Counted from the stretch's first letter, positions 1 through 7,904 are shown. The stretch: 64,000 nt of DNA from Amycolatopsis sp. NBC_00345 (GCF_036116635.1 NZ_CP107995.1:4030001-4094000); one strand, 5' to 3'. Numbers and translations: made by a program. Notes: generated by a model not told the origin, from the letters alone.

Positions 1-55
1 GGCCGGCGAGCGTGAGGTACAGGCTGTTTTCGACGGGTGTGAATGTGGTCTCCAT
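1..55 (-). CDS. Unidentified protein, 5' fragment
   Basis: Only the first 18 codons are in the window; they read METTFTPVENSLYLTLAG from an ATG at 55. A good Shine-Dalgarno sequence (AAAGGGAG) lies 8 bases upstream of the ATG, which supports a real start. The gene is divergent from the GbsR/MarR-like regulator at 193, so it is a likely target of that regulator. The end of the fragment turns hydrophobic, which could be the start of a membrane segment. Too little is visible to name a family. Confidence 0.5.
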   Translation of the reverse strand, partial: METTFTPVENSLYLTLAG

Positions 56-128
56 GGCCGTAGCTCCCTTTCTCCACCGCGAAACCTACGACCGTCGAGA
101 GGGTTCGTCAAACGCGAATTCCCTTGTA

Positions 129-175
129 TTGCAATGACTGTCGCGAGTGCAACGCGCTCCCCGCCGTTGCAATGA
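129..175. promoter_or_regulatory. Repeated TTGCAATGA motif, possible operator
   Basis: The 9-mer TTGCAATGA occurs at 129-137 and again at 167-175, 38 bases apart, in the divergent region between the gene starting at 55 and the regulator starting at 193. The first copy is centred on the 8-base palindrome ATTGCAAT. Position and repetition suggest an autoregulatory site for the GbsR/MarR-like protein. This is inference from location only. Confidence 0.3.
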
Positions 176-192
176 TGGCGTAGACTCGGGCC

Positions 193-861
193 ATGCCGGG
201 AAGCCGACTGACCGAGGACGACCGCCGGGCCGTCGCCGAAGGACTCGCCGCCGGGTCCACCTACGCCGAGATCGCGCGCGGGCTCGGGCGGCCGACCTCG
301 ACCGTCAGCCGGGAGGTGCTCCGCAACGGCGGCCCGGACGCCTACCGCGCGGAGCGCGCGCACGTGGCGACGCGGGAGCGCGGCCGTCGTGTCCCGGCCG
401 GCCCGCCCGCCGCGGCCGGGTTCGAGGAGCAGTTCGCGACGATGATGGTCCACACCGGACTGCCGCGGATGCCCGCGCGGGTGCTGGCCGCCCTGCTGAC
501 CCGCGACGAGGCCGGGCTGCCCGCCGCGGACCTGGTCCGGCACCTGGGGGTGAGCCCGGCGTCGGTGTCCAAGGCGGTGGCTTACCTGGAGCGCCTGCAG
601 CTGCTCACCCGCGCCGGCGGCCGCCCGGAACGCTACTTCGTCGACGACGATGTCTGGTACCGCGCGTGCCGGCGCGAGGTGGAGGTCTGCGAGACCTGGG
701 CCGCCACCGCCCACCTCGGCGCCGGGCTGCTCGGCGGCACCCCGGCGGGCAAGCGCCTGGCCGAGATGGCCGGCTACTTCGACCACGTCGGCGCCGACCT
801 GGCCCGGGCCGCCGAGCACTGGCGCCACGTCTTCACCCGCACCGGCGCGCAAGGCTCGTGA
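193..861 (+). CDS. GbsR/MarR-type regulator with extra N-terminal HTH
   Basis: A 222-residue predicted DNA-binding protein with two helix-turn-helix regions. Residues 5-45 (LTEDDRRAVAEGLAAGSTYA, then IARGLGRPTSTVSREV) resemble the HTH found at the N-terminus of IS30-type transposases. Residues 75-215 resemble the GbsR/MarR family: a winged helix with LPAADLVRHLGVSPASVSKA, followed by a long helical tail ending in a tract of aromatic and acidic residues. It has no transposase catalytic domain, so it is read as a regulator. The divergent gene that starts at 55 is the likely target. The TGA stop lies inside the palindrome at 855-900, in its left arm. Confidence 0.75.
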   Translation: MPGSRLTEDDRRAVAEGLAAGSTYAEIARGLGRPTSTVSREVLRNGGPDAYRAERAHVATRERGRRVPAGPPAAAGFEEQFATMMVHTGLPRMPARVLAALLTRDEAGLPAADLVRHLGVSPASVSKAVAYLERLQLLTRAGGRPERYFVDDDVWYRACRREVEVCETWAATAHLGAGLLGGTPAGKRLAEMAGYFDHVGADLARAAEHWRHVFTRTGAQGS

Positions 862-900
862 GTGTTTATGACGGTTCTAACCGTCATAAACACTCACGAG
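855..900. repeat. Palindromic repeat family B, copy 1 (terminator-like)
   Basis: A perfect inverted repeat with 22-base arms (855-876 and 879-900) and a 2-base loop. The left arm begins CTCGTGAGTGTTTATGACGG. It contains the stop codon of the upstream gene (TCG TGA, stop at 859-861) and ends 4 bases before the stop of the convergent SDR gene at 905, so it can act as a bidirectional hairpin terminator. It has no T-run. A related copy lies at 39228-39291. Confidence 0.85.
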
Positions 901-904
901 TCGT

Positions 905-1654
905 TCAGCCGGCCGCGAACATCCCGCCGTCGATGGTGACCACGGTGCCGCTGATGTAGGAGGCCCGGTCGGACGCCAGGAACGCGATCAGGTCGGCCAC
1001 CTCGCGCGGCTCGGCCACGCGGCCGAAGGGCAGGGCGGACAGCTGGCTCGCGACGCCGTCATTGGCCGCGGCCATCGCGGTGATCCGCTCGGTCGCGACC
1101 GGGCCCGGGTTGACGCCGACGACGCGGATGTTGTCGCGTGGGCCGGTGCCACCCAGTGCCTTGGTGAACGCCATCAGGGCGGCGTTCCCGGCGCTGCCCG
1201 CGATGTAGCCGGCGGTGGGCCGCTCGCCCGCCGCGCCGATGTCGTTGACGATCACGCCGTGGCCGCGTTCGCGCATCCGCGCGTAGACGAGCCGGGTGAG
1301 GTCGACGTAGCCGTAGACCTTGAGGTCCCAGCCGTGCCGCCACGCGTCGGCGCCGACCTGGTCGAGCGAGCCGGCCGGGATGTCGCCGGCGTTGTTGACC
1401 AGGATGTCGGCGTCCGCGGCGGCTTCGGCGAGCCGTTCGAGGTCGGCGGTCACCCGCAGGTCGACGACGTGCACGGTCACCTCGACCCCGTGGGCCTCCC
1501 GCAGCCGCCGGGCGAGGTCTTCCAGCGCGTCCGCGCCCCGCGCCGCGAGGTGCAGGTGGCAGCCCTCCCCCGCCAGTACCTCGGCGACGGCGGCGCCGAT
1601 GCCCTTCGACGCGCCGGTGACCAGTGCGCGCTTGCCCTTGAGGTTCAGGTCCAT
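905..1654 (-). CDS. SDR-family oxidoreductase with altered active site
   Basis: A 249-residue Rossmann-fold protein of the short-chain dehydrogenase/reductase family. The nucleotide-binding motif TGASKGIG, the NNAG motif and the PGPVAT segment are intact. The usual catalytic Tyr-x3-Lys is not where expected: the aligned stretch is AGSAGNAALMAF, with Gly and Asn at those positions, and the usual Ser region reads NDIGAAG. The fold is therefore secure but the chemistry is not. The ATG at 1654 is chosen over the GTG at 1666 because GAGGA sits 4-6 bases before it. It lies 46 bases downstream of the SDR gene ending at 1701 and is probably co-transcribed with it. Confidence 0.8.
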   Translation of the reverse strand: MDLNLKGKRALVTGASKGIGAAVAEVLAGEGCHLHLAARGADALEDLARRLREAHGVEVTVHVVDLRVTADLERLAEAAADADILVNNAGDIPAGSLDQVGADAWRHGWDLKVYGYVDLTRLVYARMRERGHGVIVNDIGAAGERPTAGYIAGSAGNAALMAFTKALGGTGPRDNIRVVGVNPGPVATERITAMAAANDGVASQLSALPFGRVAEPREVADLIAFLASDRASYISGTVVTIDGGMFAAG

Positions 1655-1700
1655 CGATGTCCTCACGTTTTCGCTTCGTAGCCTGCGAAATCGAGGCTAC

Positions 1701-2618
1701 TCACCCGGCGATCACGGCCAGGGAGTCCGACCACAGCCGGGCGGCGCGATCCGGGTCCAGGGCATACGCGGCGACACCCCGGCGGACGCCGGGACGGTGC
1801 TCCACGGCCACCTGGCAGTCCTCGAAGTACTGGCCCGTGACGCCTTCGACGAGCGGCGAAGCGGCGAGCAGCACCGACGTCGCGGCGCCCTGCTCGGCGT
1901 TCTTCCACGAGACGTCCGGGCTGCCCGGGTCGAAGGACGCGGGCGCGGCGGCGATGTCGCCGACGTGCCGGCTGAGCGCGGTGCCGGTGATCCGGCCGGG
2001 GTTCAGCGCGTTGACGGCGATTCCATCGGCACGCCAACGCTTCGCGGCCTCGACGGCGAACAGGATGTTGGCCGTTTTCGACTGGCCGTACGCCACCCAA
2101 CGGTCGTACGGGCGGCGGTGGAAATGGATGTCGGCGAAGTCGACGTCGGCGTTCACGTGGCCGACGGAGCTCACCGAGACCACCCGCGCCCCGCCGGCGG
2201 CGGATGCGAGCGCGCCGTGCAGCCCGGTGGCCAGGGCGAAATGGCCGAGGTGGTTGGTGGCGAACTGCAGCTCCCAGCCTTCGGGCGTGCGCAGCTCCGG
2301 CGTCGCCATCACGCCCGCGTTGCCGACCAGGATGTCGAGCGGCCCCGTCCAGCCGGCCACGAACTCCGCGATCGACGCCCGGTCGGCCAGGTCCAGGCGG
2401 GAGACACGCGCGCCGATCGCGGCGGCGACGCGCTCGCCCGCGGCGACGTCGCGGACGGCCAGGGTGACCTCGGCGTTCGCGCTCGCCAGGGCCCGCGCGG
2501 TCTCGACGCCGAGCCCGGACGCGCCGCCGGTGACCACCGCGCGCCGCCCGGTGAGGTCGGCCCCCGCGACGACCTCCGCGGCCGTCGACGTGGCGCCGAA
2601 GGGAATGGTGACGGACAT
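1701..2618 (-). CDS. SDR-family dehydrogenase, retinol dehydrogenase-like
   Basis: A 305-residue short-chain dehydrogenase of the retinol-dehydrogenase/WW-domain-oxidoreductase-like group, which typically reduces or oxidises lipophilic carbonyls and alcohols with NAD(P). Visible motifs are TGGASGLG (cofactor binding), VGNAGVM, SVSSVGH (catalytic Ser) and YGQSK (catalytic Tyr and Lys). The ATG at 2618 is preferred because GAGG lies 5-6 bases upstream; an upstream start would run into the hairpin at 2649-2701. It is a paralogue of the SDR at 58027, sharing the NHLGHFAL and YGQ(S/A)KTAN segments and the C-terminal ALDP(D/A)(R/Q)AARLW stretch. The substrate is unknown. Confidence 0.85.
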   Translation of the reverse strand: MSVTIPFGATSTAAEVVAGADLTGRRAVVTGGASGLGVETARALASANAEVTLAVRDVAAGERVAAAIGARVSRLDLADRASIAEFVAGWTGPLDILVGNAGVMATPELRTPEGWELQFATNHLGHFALATGLHGALASAAGGARVVSVSSVGHVNADVDFADIHFHRRPYDRWVAYGQSKTANILFAVEAAKRWRADGIAVNALNPGRITGTALSRHVGDIAAAPASFDPGSPDVSWKNAEQGAATSVLLAASPLVEGVTGQYFEDCQVAVEHRPGVRRGVAAYALDPDRAARLWSDSLAVIAG

Positions 2619-2648
2619 GGGTGCCTCGCTCCCGCAACGGGACCCGGA

Positions 2649-2701
2649 CAACCGGAGCCGGGTCCGCTTACGTCCAGAGTAAGCGGACCCGGCTCCGGTT
2701 G
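2649..2701. terminator. Strong hairpin after chitinase gene
   Basis: A perfect inverted repeat with 22-base arms (2649-2670 and 2680-2701) and a 9-base loop. The left arm includes AACCGGAGCCGGGTCCGC. It lies 69 bases past the chitinase stop and 31 bases before the SDR start, so termination of the chitinase transcript is the simplest reading. Because it directly precedes the SDR start, it could also be an operator for the SDR pair. Confidence 0.7.
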
Positions 2702-2769
2702 GCTACCGGTGAGACGCGGCTCTCAGTCCGCGCCCTCCTCAGCCCCGAAAGCGCGCGGGTGACAGCGGC

Positions 2770-3882
2770 TCAGGGCAGAGCGTCGAGGAACGGCCGGTGC
2801 GCGTCCTGGAACGCCCAGCCGTAGTAGTGGTCCCAGTTGATCGACCACGTCATCAGCCCGCGCAGGGCCGGCTGCGCGCCGCCGCGCAGGGTGTAGCCGC
2901 CGCAGCCGGTGTTCTTCACCAGGCAGGTCACCGCGGCCTGGACGTCGGCCGGGGCGATGAAGCCGTTGCCCGCGCTGACCGCGGCCGGGAGGCCGACCGC
3001 GAGCTGGTCGTCCCGCAGGCCGGCGAAGGTCTTCCCGGTGTCCCCGACCGGGAAGCCCGCCTTGAGCATGTCGCCCATGGCGATCGGGAAGTCCGCGCCG
3101 CCCATGGTGTGGTACTGGTTGTCGAGTCCCATGATCGGGCCGGAGTTGTAGTCCTGGACGTGCAGCACGGTCAGCGAGTCGCGCAGCGCGTCGATCACGG
3201 GCAGGAACGCGCCCCGCCGGGTGTCACCGCCGTTGCTGCCGCCGCCGTAGAACTGGTAACCCGTCTGGACGAGGAACGTCTCGGGCGCCATGGTGAGCAC
3301 GAACTCGCTGCCGTAGCGGGACTTCAGCGTCTTCAGCGCGGAGATCAGGTTGACCACCACCGGGGTGGTCGGGTTCTGGAAGTCGGTGTCGCCGGCGTCG
3401 AGGGTGAGGGAGTGGCCCTCGAAGTCGACGTCCAGGCCGTCGAGGCCGTACTTGTCGATGATCGCCGAGACGGAGCTGACGAACGCGTCGCGCGCGGCCG
3501 TCGTGGTGAGCTGCACCTGGCCGTTCGCACCGCCGATGGAGATCAGCACCTTCTTGCCCTGCGCCTGCTTCGCGCGGATCGCCGCGATGAAGTCGGCGTC
3601 GCTCTCCACGCCCGCGCATTCCGAGGCGGGACAACGGTTGAAGCGGATGTCGCCGGACGTCGGCGAGGTCGGCTCGCCGAACGCGAGGTCGATGATGTCC
3701 CACGCCGCGGGCACGTCGGCGAGCTTCACGTAACCCGAGCCGTTCGCGAAGCTCGCGTGCAGGTAGCCGATCAGCGAGTGCTTGGGCAGGGCCGCCGCCC
3801 CGGCGGCACCGGGCGCGGCCACCACCCCGGCCAGTGCCACGGCGAGGGCGGCGAGGAAGACGGACAGTCGGGAACGCCTCAT
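2770..3882 (-). CDS. Secreted GH18 chitinase
   Basis: A 370-residue glycoside hydrolase family 18 enzyme that cleaves beta-1,4 bonds of chitin outside the cell. The N-terminus (MRRSRLSVFLAALAVALAGV) is a typical signal peptide ending near AAGAAA. The catalytic DxxDxDxE motif reads DGLDVDFE, with the second conserved strand at LISIGGANG. There is no carbohydrate-binding module. The start at 3882 is favoured by GGAGG 6 bases upstream and by the signal peptide; a longer open frame to 4047 would bury the signal sequence. Two DasR-like 12-bp repeats at 3915-3947 point to control by N-acetylglucosamine metabolism. Confidence 0.92.
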   Translation of the reverse strand: MRRSRLSVFLAALAVALAGVVAAPGAAGAAALPKHSLIGYLHASFANGSGYVKLADVPAAWDIIDLAFGEPTSPTSGDIRFNRCPASECAGVESDADFIAAIRAKQAQGKKVLISIGGANGQVQLTTTAARDAFVSSVSAIIDKYGLDGLDVDFEGHSLTLDAGDTDFQNPTTPVVVNLISALKTLKSRYGSEFVLTMAPETFLVQTGYQFYGGGSNGGDTRRGAFLPVIDALRDSLTVLHVQDYNSGPIMGLDNQYHTMGGADFPIAMGDMLKAGFPVGDTGKTFAGLRDDQLAVGLPAAVSAGNGFIAPADVQAAVTCLVKNTGCGGYTLRGGAQPALRGLMTWSINWDHYYGWAFQDAHRPFLDALP

Positions 3883-3914
3883 AGCGGGCCTCCGGTGTCG
3901 GCGGGGAGACCTCA

Positions 3915-3947
3915 TTGTCTGGACCACTGTGTGAAATGTCCAGACCA
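3915..3947 (-). promoter_or_regulatory. Twin dre-like/chitinase direct repeats
   Basis: On the chitinase coding strand two 12-mers follow each other: TGGTCTGGACAT (3947-3936) and TGGTCCAGACAA (3926-3915). Their starts are 21 bases apart, about two helical turns. They match the 12-bp direct repeats known in Streptomyces chitinase promoters and the core of the DasR site (consensus ACTGGTCTAGACCAGT). They lie 33-65 bases upstream of the start codon, over or next to the expected promoter. Confidence 0.75.
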
Positions 3948-4165
3948 TTCGCCGAAGCGGCGGGAATTTCCCGTGCAGTCCGCTGCGACCCGGAATCTCG
4001 CAGAGACCGCGGCGCCCCCGGGAACCGCGCGGTGGGCCCCGTGGCACCCGGCCCCGGCCCGCGTGGGCCGGAGAACCGCGGCGCCCGGTAGCCCCGGATG
4101 CCCCAGCCCCGGCGTGCGGGCCCAGTGCATCCGGAGCACCCCCGGTACCCGGAGCGCCGCAGTGC

Positions 4166-4633
4166 TCAGCCGAACTGGCCGACCTGGTACTCCCCCGCGG
4201 GCTGGCGCACGATGACGTTGAGCCGGTTGAAGGTGTTGATCAGGGCGATGGTCGACACCAGCGCGCCGAGCTGCTCCTCGTCGTAGTGCTTGGCGGCGTT
4301 CGCCCACACCTCGTCCGAGACGCCGCCCGAGTCGGCGAGCCGGGTGCCCTCCTCGGTCAGCTCCAGCGCGGCGCGCTCGGCCTCGGTGAACACCGTGGCC
4401 TCGCGCCAGGCAGCGACGAGGTTGAGGCGCGTCGAGGTCTCACCGGCGTGGGCCGCTTCCTTCGTGTGCATGTCGAGGCAGAATCCGCAGCCGTTGATCT
4501 GGCTGGCGCGGATCTCCACCAGCGCCTGCGTTTCGGCGGGCAGAGAGTCCACGATCACCTTCGACGCGGAGATCAGCTGCTTCAGGAACTTGGCCGTGGC
4601 CGGGTTGCCGAAGAGGTTCAGACGAGCATCCAT
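4166..4633 (-). CDS. AhpD-fold alkylhydroperoxidase/carboxymuconolactone decarboxylase-like protein
   Basis: A 155-residue all-helical protein of the AhpD/CMD superfamily. The redox motif is clear: CGFCLDMH, a CxxC pair followed by His, preceded by the RASQINGC segment. In this family the Cys pair reduces peroxides using a thiol or dihydrolipoyl donor, so a role in oxidative stress is likely, though the partner is unknown. GGGGAG sits 6 bases before the ATG. A short inverted repeat (ACAAC-ATCG-GTTGT) lies about 65 bases upstream at 4698-4711. The gene stands alone between the chitinase and the GAF regulator, all on the same strand. Confidence 0.85.
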   Translation of the reverse strand: MDARLNLFGNPATAKFLKQLISASKVIVDSLPAETQALVEIRASQINGCGFCLDMHTKEAAHAGETSTRLNLVAAWREATVFTEAERAALELTEEGTRLADSGGVSDEVWANAAKHYDEEQLGALVSTIALINTFNRLNVIVRQPAGEYQVGQFG

Positions 4634-4697
4634 GATGAGCTCCCCAAGTGGTGTCCGATGTTTTCCCCTCCTTGACGAACCGGGCGGGCGGGATGTG

Positions 4698-4711
4698 ACA
4701 ACATCGGTTGT
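4698..4711. promoter_or_regulatory. Short inverted repeat upstream of AhpD-like gene
   Basis: ACAAC-ATCG-GTTGT is a perfect 5-4-5 inverted repeat 65 bases upstream of the AhpD-like start. It could be an operator. No family is recognised and the length allows chance occurrence. Confidence 0.25.
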
Positions 4712-4730
4712 GACCTGCGTCTCACGGGAT

Positions 4731-5915
4731 TCACTGTCCTGGATGGACGGTCAGCCGCACGCCCTCGGCCAGGCGGTACGGCCGGTTGTCGACGATCGCG
4801 CCCAGCAGCCGGCGCAGGCGGGAGACCTCCGCCCGGACTGTGACGAGGTGCTCCGCATCGCCGTGCAACGCGCGGCTCAGCGCCTCGGCGGACAGCCCGT
4901 CGTGACCCGCTTTCCCCAGCAGCACCAGGATTTCCGCGTGGCGCCGGGTGACCGGCTGCCGCCAGCCGGTCTCCCCGGTCCGCAGGCTCAGCAACGGCGT
5001 GCGGCCGAGGTCGAGGTCCAGCACCACCTGGCGGCCGCGCTCGGCCGGGCGGACCAGCCAGCCGTCGCCGAGCGGCTCGGGCAGGCACGCGCCGAGGCCG
5101 GGCACCGCGAGGACCTGACCGGGGCGCGGCGCGGCGATCCGCTCGCCCACCGCGACCCCCGCGCTGTGCGCCACCCAGCCGTCGGCGTCCACCAGCAGGG
5201 CCGGGCCGGCGGCCAGCACCGGTTCTCCCGTCCGCCGCAGCCGTTCCAGGCGCTGCCGATGCGAATGCCACAGCTGCGACTCCGCCAGCCTGCGGCCCGT
5301 CTCCACCAGCGCGCCGACCGCCGGGTGCAGGGTCAGGGCCGGGCCGCTGACGTCGATCACGCCGAGCAGTTCGCCGGTGCGCGGGTCGTGGATCGGCGAC
5401 GCCGTGCAGTACCAGGGGTGCTGGTTCTGCTCGAAGTGCTCACCCGCGAGCAGTTCGACCGGGGCGGCCTCGGCGAGCGCCGTGCCGATCGCGTTGGTGC
5501 CCACCCTGGCCTCGGTCCAGTCGGCGCCCTCGGCGAACCCCAGGGTGTCCGCGCGCCGCCGGACGGCCGAAGATCCTTCCCGCCACAGGATGACGCTGTC
5601 CGCGTCCGTGACGACCAGCAGCATGTGGCCGGCATCGGACAGCGCGCCGATCACCTGCCGGAGATCGCCGATCACGTGCCGCAGCGGCGAGGTGTGCCGG
5701 CGGCGCGCGACCTCCGCCTCGGACACGGAGTCCCGCGCGTTCATGCTGTCGGCGGTCAGGCCGAGGCTCAGTGCCCGGGACCACGACCGGGAGACGAGCG
5801 GGCGCGGCGGCACCGGCGGCCGGCCACCGCCGATCACGGCCTCGTGCATCCGCACCAGATCGCGGGCGTGGGCGGGCAGGCTGCGTCCCGGGGGAACCGC
5901 GCTGTGCCCGGCCAC
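4731..5915 (-). CDS. GAF-domain transcriptional activator (AcoR-like, no AAA+ domain)
   Basis: A 394-residue regulator. The N-terminal two thirds resemble the sensory part of AcoR-type activators: SRSWSRALSLGL near residue 50, then a GAF domain with ARVGTNAIGTAL and WYCTASPIHDP. The sigma-54 AAA+ domain is absent; instead the C-terminus (about 290-394) has a winged-helix-like segment, RHAEILVLLGKAGHDGLSAE. Actinobacterial proteins of this design usually control oxidoreductase genes in response to small organic molecules. The GTG start at 5915 is set by GGAGG 6 bases before it. It is divergent from the flavoprotein gene at 6087, its likely target. Confidence 0.8.
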   Translation of the reverse strand: MAGHSAVPPGRSLPAHARDLVRMHEAVIGGGRPPVPPRPLVSRSWSRALSLGLTADSMNARDSVSEAEVARRRHTSPLRHVIGDLRQVIGALSDAGHMLLVVTDADSVILWREGSSAVRRRADTLGFAEGADWTEARVGTNAIGTALAEAAPVELLAGEHFEQNQHPWYCTASPIHDPRTGELLGVIDVSGPALTLHPAVGALVETGRRLAESQLWHSHRQRLERLRRTGEPVLAAGPALLVDADGWVAHSAGVAVGERIAAPRPGQVLAVPGLGACLPEPLGDGWLVRPAERGRQVVLDLDLGRTPLLSLRTGETGWRQPVTRRHAEILVLLGKAGHDGLSAEALSRALHGDAEHLVTVRAEVSRLRRLLGAIVDNRPYRLAEGVRLTVHPGQ

Positions 5916-6042
5916 AGTCCACCTCCCGCAGCGTCCCGTCGGCGGTTCAGCATAGGTCGCCTCCGGCCCGGGCACAAAGCCGCCGACCAGTGCCGGGGCG
6001 TGCAACTCGCTGCAACCCCTTGCCGCCGGGCGACGCCAGGGC

Positions 6043-6060
6043 GTGTGATCGGGGTTACAC
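6043..6060. promoter_or_regulatory. Imperfect dyad in regulator-FMO divergent region
   Basis: GTGTGATCGGGGTTACAC carries GTGT and ACAC ends with five of six arm bases paired. It lies 27 bases before the flavoprotein start and inside the divergent region, where a site for the GAF-domain activator would be expected. Direct TGCAAC repeats lie near 6000-6016. The evidence is positional. Confidence 0.25.
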
Positions 6061-6086
6061 CACGACACCGGAGTCAGGGAGTAGCC

Positions 6087-7904
6087 ATGACGCAGACGGC
6101 CGACCGGATCGCGCCGGCGGAATCGCCACAGGCCCGGGTGGAGGACTGGCTGGCCCGGTTCGAAGCGGCGCTGACCGCCCGTGACATCGAGGCCGCGGCC
6201 GCGCTGTTCGCGGTCGATTCCTATTGGCGCGACCTGGTTTCCTTCACCTGGACCCTCAAAACCGTGGAGGGCCGCGAAGGCGTGGCCGGCCTGCTCGGCG
6301 GATGCCTGGACAGCACCGATCCCCGCGGGTTCCGCACGACCGAACCGGCCACCGAGGCCGGCGGCGTGACGGAGGCCTGGATCGAGTTCGAAACCGCCGC
6401 CGGCCGGGCGAAGGGCTACCTGCGGCTGAAGGACGAGGGCGCGTGGACGTTGCTCACGACCCTGCGCGAGCTCAAGGGGTTCGAGGAGCCGGAGCGCGAC
6501 CGCCGGCCCCGGGGCGTCGACCACGGGGTGGTCCGGGGCCGCCGCTCCTGGGCCGAGAAGCGGGCCGACGAACGGGAGCGGCTGGGCGCCGAACAGCAGC
6601 CGTACGTGGTCGTCATCGGCGGCGGGCAGGGCGGCATCGCCCTCGGCGCGCGGCTGCGGCAGCTCGGGGTGCCCGCGCTGGTCGTCGAGCGCAACGACCG
6701 GCCCGGCGACTCCTGGCGCAACCGGTACAAGAACCTCTGCCTGCACGACCCGGTCTGGTACGACCACCTGCCCTACCTGCCGTTCCCGGAGAACTGGCCG
6801 GTGTTCGCGCCCAAGGACAAGATCGGCGACTGGCTCGAGATGTACACCCGCCTGATGGAGGTGCCGTACTGGACGAGGTCCACGGTCACGTCCGCCTCGT
6901 TCGACGAGCAGGCGCAGCAGTGGCGGGTCGTCGTCGACCGCGACGGCGCGGAGGTGGTCCTCACGCCGCGCCACCTGGTGTTCGCGACCGGCGTGTCCGG
7001 GAAGCCGAACGTCCCGTCGCTGCCCGGCATGGACGTCTTCGAAGGCGACCAGCACCACTCCTCGGCGCACCCGGGCCCGGACGCCTACGCCGGGAAGAAG
7101 GCCGTGGTGATCGGCTCGAACAACTCCGCCCACGACATCTGCGCCGCCCTGTGGGAGCACGGCGCCGACGTCACCATGGTGCAGCGGTCCTCCACGCACA
7201 TCGTGAAGTCGGATTCGCTGATGGAACTGGGCCTCGGCGACCTGTACTCCGAGCGCGCGGTGCGGTCCGGCGTCACGACCGAGAAGGCCGACATGATCTT
7301 CGCGTCGATCCCGTACCGGATCATGCCCGCGTTCCAGACCCCGGTGTACGACCGGATCCGCGAGCGGGACGCGGACTTCTACGCGCGGCTCGAAGCGGCC
7401 GGCTTCGAGCACGACTGGGGCGACGACGGGTCCGGGCTGTTCCTGAAGTACCTGCGCCGCGGCTCCGGCTACTACATCGACGTCGGCGCGGCGGAACTCG
7501 TGGCCGACGGCAGCATCAAGCTCGCCCACGGCCAGGTCGACCACCTCACCCGCGACGCCGTGGTCCTGGCGGACGGCACCGAACTGGAGGCCGATCTCGT
7601 CGTCTACGCCACCGGCTACGGCTCGATGAACGGCTGGGTGGCCGACCTCGTCGGCCAGGAGACGGCGGACAAGGTCGGCAAGTGCTGGGGCCTCGGCTCC
7701 GCCACGACGAAGGACCCCGGCCCATGGGAGGGCGAGCAGCGCAACATGTGGAAGCCCACGCAGCAGGACGGATTGTGGTTCCACGGCGGGAATCTGCACC
7801 AGTCCCGGCACTACTCGCTGTACCTGGCCCTGCAGCTGAAAGCGCGCTACGAAGGGATCCCGACGCCGGTGTACGGGCTGCAGGAGGTGCACCACCGGTC
7901 CTGA
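6087..7904 (+). CDS. NTF2-FMO fusion: NAD(P)/FAD-dependent monooxygenase
   Basis: A 605-residue flavoprotein. Residues 15-130 resemble a SnoaL/NTF2-like fold (VEDWLARFEAALTARDIEAA). Residues 170-600 are flavin-containing-monooxygenase-like: FAD motif VVIGGGQGG near 175, FATGVSGKPNVPSLPG near 300, a second dinucleotide site AVVIGSNNSAHD near 337, and a terminal YATGYGS near 510. Such enzymes use NADPH and O2 to hydroxylate or insert oxygen at N, S or carbonyl carbons. The ATG is preceded by AGGGAG at 5 bases. The divergent GAF regulator suggests induction by the substrate, which is unknown. Transcription ends at the hairpin 7919-7971. Confidence 0.85.
   Translation: MTQTADRIAPAESPQARVEDWLARFEAALTARDIEAAAALFAVDSYWRDLVSFTWTLKTVEGREGVAGLLGGCLDSTDPRGFRTTEPATEAGGVTEAWIEFETAAGRAKGYLRLKDEGAWTLLTTLRELKGFEEPERDRRPRGVDHGVVRGRRSWAEKRADERERLGAEQQPYVVVIGGGQGGIALGARLRQLGVPALVVERNDRPGDSWRNRYKNLCLHDPVWYDHLPYLPFPENWPVFAPKDKIGDWLEMYTRLMEVPYWTRSTVTSASFDEQAQQWRVVVDRDGAEVVLTPRHLVFATGVSGKPNVPSLPGMDVFEGDQHHSSAHPGPDAYAGKKAVVIGSNNSAHDICAALWEHGADVTMVQRSSTHIVKSDSLMELGLGDLYSERAVRSGVTTEKADMIFASIPYRIMPAFQTPVYDRIRERDADFYARLEAAGFEHDWGDDGSGLFLKYLRRGSGYYIDVGAAELVADGSIKLAHGQVDHLTRDAVVLADGTELEADLVVYATGYGSMNGWVADLVGQETADKVGKCWGLGSATTKDPGPWEGEQRNMWKPTQQDGLWFHGGNLHQSRHYSLYLALQLKARYEGIPTPVYGLQEVHHRS

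Noticed and set aside
193..330. IS30 transposase fragment
   Set aside because: Only the HTH is IS30-like; the frame continues without a break into a regulator domain, and no inverted terminal repeats are seen.
2649..2701. Member of palindrome family A or B
   Set aside because: Its arms share no run with either family beyond GC-rich composition; it is treated as an ordinary terminator or operator.
1320..2762. Long open frames on the plus strand across the two SDR genes (480 and 341 codons)
   Set aside because: Their translations are Arg/Ala/Pro-rich without any domain, and they are exactly antisense to well-supported SDR genes; high GC produces such shadows.
4290..6086. Apparent 600-codon N-terminal extension of the flavoprotein at 6087
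   Set aside because: It is the antisense of the AhpD-like and GAF-regulator genes and precedes a good ribosome site and ATG at 6087.
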